DNA of 64,000 nucleotides from RPQJ01 sp963823535. Its GTDB lineage: Bacteria > Pseudomonadota > Gammaproteobacteria > Steroidobacterales > Steroidobacteraceae. The notes below the pieces were generated by a model. That model made no database searches. It was not told the origin of the DNA and was given only the letters and a program-made list of their open reading frames with translations. This document shows, piece by piece, positions 62,055 to 64,000 of this stretch. The DNA lies in contig CAWGLZ010000005.1 in NCBI GenBank assembly GCA_963823535.1, positions 1 through 64,000 of the forward strand. The letters run 5' to 3'. The position numbers were made by a program, and so were the translations under genes. Position 1 is the first letter of the stretch, and every line of letters begins with the position of its first letter.

Positions 62055-62112
62055 GCGCGTTCGCGCGCAACATGCCCGGCGTGCGCGTCGCCGTCGCGCG
62101 CCGGCGCCGCTG

Positions 62113-63690
62113 CTACATCTTGTCGCCGATCGGCAGCGCCCCGAGGAACCAGTCTTCCAGTCGCTGCAGCATGGACTCGGCCGGCTGCTCGTGCAGCACG
62201 ACGTCGTCACCCACCCAGCGAAGTTGCCCGTCCGCCGATTCCTGGAGGTGCCAGGCATTGCGCCGCTCGAAGTCGACCCCCAGGCATTCCCTCAGGCTTT
62301 GGCTGAACTCCCGGCTGCGCACCAGCAGGCCCATTTCCGTGTTGATGTTGAGCGAGCGCGGATCGAGGTTCGCGCTGCCGACGAAACTCAGGTCGTCGTC
62401 GATCAGCAGCACCTTCGCGTGCAGCCCGAGATGCTTCTGGTCGACGGGTGTACGCATGTACCGTGAACGGTCCTTCGCCAGCGCACGCACCTCGTGCAGG
62501 TCGGCTCCGTGCCTGATCAGCGTGTGGACGTAGTGCCGGTAGGCGCTGTGCGCGGCCGTATGGTTGTTCGAGCGCAGCGAGTTGGTGAGGATGCGCACCT
62601 GCACGCCGCGCCGCTCGGCACGCTGGATCGCCTCGGCGAGTTCCGGTGTCGGTATGAGGTAGGCCGAGACGAGGATCAGCTCTGACGCGGCCAGGTCGAT
62701 CTGTTCGATCAACGCCGCGGCGAGCTGGTCGGGCTTCTCGACGGCGGGGTCCGCCCGGGCCGGATCGTCCGCGAGCACCGTCGCCGACGCGGGAACCGCC
62801 CCCGCCAGCAGTTCGTTCCATGCGGCCTGACGTGCCTCCGGGGTTTCGGCTGGCAGCGGACCGACGCGGGCGGCGAGCCGGGTCCGCAGGGCGTCGAGGC
62901 TCGCCCCGGCGGACGGGGTCCCCACCACGTCGCTGGCCTGCACGGCCCACGGGCTCTGCCAGTAGCGGTCGAAGACGTCGGCGAGCTGCCGTACGATGGG
63001 ACCGCTGGCGATCGCTTCCAGGTCGCGGAAGTTGGCCGACGCGTGCTGGCCGAAGTACTCGTCCGCCAGGTTGCGGCCCCCGACGATGGCCGCTCGCGTG
63101 TCGGCGATCATGACCTTGTTGTGCATCCGGTGATCGACGCGGGCGAAGTCACCCAAATTGGCGACCTGCCTGAGCACTAGGTTGTCGGGCCGCTGCGCGA
63201 ACGGGTTGTAGATCCGGAACTCGATGCCGGGGTGCTGAGCGAGCGCGGCGATCGCCTCGCCCTCGCCAACGGTGAAAGAATCATCGAGCAGTATGCGAAC
63301 GCGTACCCCGCGGTCTGCCGCGGCGAGCAGCCTGGCCAGGATGGCGAGTCCGGACCCGTCGGCGCTCCAGAGAAAGGTCTGCAGGTCGATCGACGCCGTT
63401 GCGCTGTCGATCGCCCGCAGTCGCCACTCGAGCGCCTCGTCACCACGGTTCAGTACCTCGAACCGATCGCCGGGCCATGCGGCTTCAAGCGCACTCCACA
63501 AGGGGTCCTGGACCGGCGACACGGCGCTGGTCTGCACAGGGGCACTGGCGGGGCTCACGGACGCGCAACCCGCGAGCGCCATCAAGCAGGCGAGGGCGAG
63601 CGGCACGAGGCAGGCACCAGGCAGCTTGCGTGACGTCCTGCCGGTGCTGCGGCGGTCTGACGGGCGGGCGATCGCGTGGTTCAGCGGCAT
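62113..63690 (-). CDS. phospholipase D / cardiolipin synthase-like lipoprotein
   Basis: The 525-residue protein from ATG 63690 (MPLNHAIARP) has a signal ending in lipobox LAGC, so it is anchored outside the cytoplasm. The two HKD motifs are HNKVMIADTRAAIVGGRN and HAKVLLIDDDLSFVGSANLD. LWSADGSGLAILARLLAAADRG and IQRAERRGVQVRILTNSLRS are the preceding PLD strands. The arrangement matches a subgroup of PLD-family lipoproteins related to cardiolipin synthase ClsC. It should act on phospholipids in the periplasm or outer membrane. The ATG has no good Shine-Dalgarno, so a nearer start is possible. It is divergent from the M28-type peptidase gene. Confidence 0.9.
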   Translation of the reverse strand: MPLNHAIARPSDRRSTGRTSRKLPGACLVPLALACLMALAGCASVSPASAPVQTSAVSPVQDPLWSALEAAWPGDRFEVLNRGDEALEWRLRAIDSATASIDLQTFLWSADGSGLAILARLLAAADRGVRVRILLDDSFTVGEGEAIAALAQHPGIEFRIYNPFAQRPDNLVLRQVANLGDFARVDHRMHNKVMIADTRAAIVGGRNLADEYFGQHASANFRDLEAIASGPIVRQLADVFDRYWQSPWAVQASDVVGTPSAGASLDALRTRLAARVGPLPAETPEARQAAWNELLAGAVPASATVLADDPARADPAVEKPDQLAAALIEQIDLAASELILVSAYLIPTPELAEAIQRAERRGVQVRILTNSLRSNNHTAAHSAYRHYVHTLIRHGADLHEVRALAKDRSRYMRTPVDQKHLGLHAKVLLIDDDLSFVGSANLDPRSLNINTEMGLLVRSREFSQSLRECLGVDFERRNAWHLQESADGQLRWVGDDVVLHEQPAESMLQRLEDWFLGALPIGDKM

Positions 63691-63772
63691 CAGGGGGCAG
63701 CCATATCGTCGGCGGGTCTCCGGGTCGTAGTGTAGCGTTGCCCCGGTCGCAGACCGGTGCCTATGATGGCAG

Positions 63773-64000
63773 ATGATCCTGCTCCCACTCGTGTTCGCCG
63801 CGGCCACCGCGCTGCCCCCGCCCATCTCCGCCGAGCGCATTCGCGAGGACGTGAGGGTCCTGGCCTCCGACGCCTTTGAAGGACGCGGGCCGGGCGAGGG
63901 GGGTGAGCAGAAGACCATCGATCACCTGACCCGTGCGTTTGCGGCGGCCGGACTGGAGCCGGGCGGCCCCGACGGCCGATGGACGCAGGCGGTCCCGCTG
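63773..64000 (+). CDS. N-terminal part of an M28-type (aminopeptidase-like) metallopeptidase, runs off the window
   Basis: An open frame from ATG 63773 continues to the last base (76 codons). It begins MILLPLVFAAATALPPP, a signal peptide, then RIREDVRVLASDAFEGRGPG and TIDHLTRAFAAAGLEPGG. This is the usual N-terminus of secreted M28-family aminopeptidases (VLASDxxEGRxPG then YLxxxFxxxGLxP). The metal-binding residues are beyond the window. It is divergent from the PLD lipoprotein with 82 bases between starts. Confidence 0.85.
   Translation, partial: MILLPLVFAAATALPPPISAERIREDVRVLASDAFEGRGPGEGGEQKTIDHLTRAFAAAGLEPGGPDGRWTQAVPL

Noticed and set aside
1..64000. tRNA, rRNA, CRISPR arrays, IS elements and prophage genes
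   Set aside because: I scanned for cloverleaf-like segments, spaced repeats, transposase, integrase and phage motifs and found none that I could support.

Overview
The window is a GC-rich, gene-dense piece of a bacterial chromosome. It carries about 48 protein-coding genes, no rRNA, tRNA, IS element or CRISPR array that I can see. The gene set suggests an aerobic, hydrocarbon- and lipid-handling gammaproteobacterium, perhaps Steroidobacterales, Nevskiales or a relative. It includes a XylM/AlkB-type monooxygenase, a cytochrome P450, a wax-ester synthase, AidB, nitronate monooxygenase and CadC-like TPR regulators. The placement is inference; no phylogenetic marker is present.

Layout. 1-8.2 kb: the end of an unrecognised gene, a P450, a frameshifted pectinacetylesterase-like gene, a membrane-anchored alpha/beta hydrolase and a prolyl oligopeptidase. 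8.4-9.7 kb: a lipoprotein and a small membrane protein. 9.9-13.4 kb: a hydroxylase locus, XylA-like ferredoxin reductase and XylM/AlkB-like monooxygenase, with a divergent AraC regulator. 13.5-16.9 kb: a kelch protein, a ScyD/ScyE propeller protein with an unusual leader, and a membrane protein. 17.1-23.5 kb: wax-ester synthase, two S33-type hydrolases, a lipoprotein and a ferritin-like protein. 23.8-28.3 kb: a secreted protein, a PQQ-type sugar dehydrogenase and a paaX-aidB operon. 28.4-34.8 kb: a BNR-propeller/MoaD-like pair, nitronate monooxygenase, polyphosphate:AMP phosphotransferase and a PbpG-type endopeptidase. 34.9-38 kb: a sugar ABC importer (binding protein and two permeases, no ATPase). 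38.1-42.1 kb: a frameshifted lipase, a TPR regulator, a cupin and a tautomerase. 42.2-46.6 kb: an L,D-transpeptidase with two flanking genes that share a repeated Cys-containing domain, then a Met-rich secreted protein. 46.6-54.6 kb: a CocE-type hydrolase, a three-gene operon (kinase-fold protein, class III aminotransferase, C69 Ntn-hydrolase), an FAD oxidase and an XRE regulator. 54.6-64 kb: a second TPR regulator, a small secreted protein, a persulfide dioxygenase-rhodanese fusion, an aminotransferase-transketolase operon, a PLD-family lipoprotein and the start of an M28-type peptidase.

Themes. Seven alpha/beta-hydrolase-fold genes, most with a signal peptide, lipobox or membrane segments, point to a strong extracytoplasmic ester/peptide degrading capacity. 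Three otherwise intact genes each carry exactly one extra base, and a fourth small ORF is also out of frame; this pattern fits either residual sequencing indels or real decay and must be settled before function is inferred.

The best candidates for something undescribed are the BNR-MoaD pair, the L,D-transpeptidase island with its repeated domain, the kinase-fold/aminotransferase/C69 operon, the aminotransferase-transketolase operon, and the leader ORF with two exchangeable hairpins before the ScyD-like gene.
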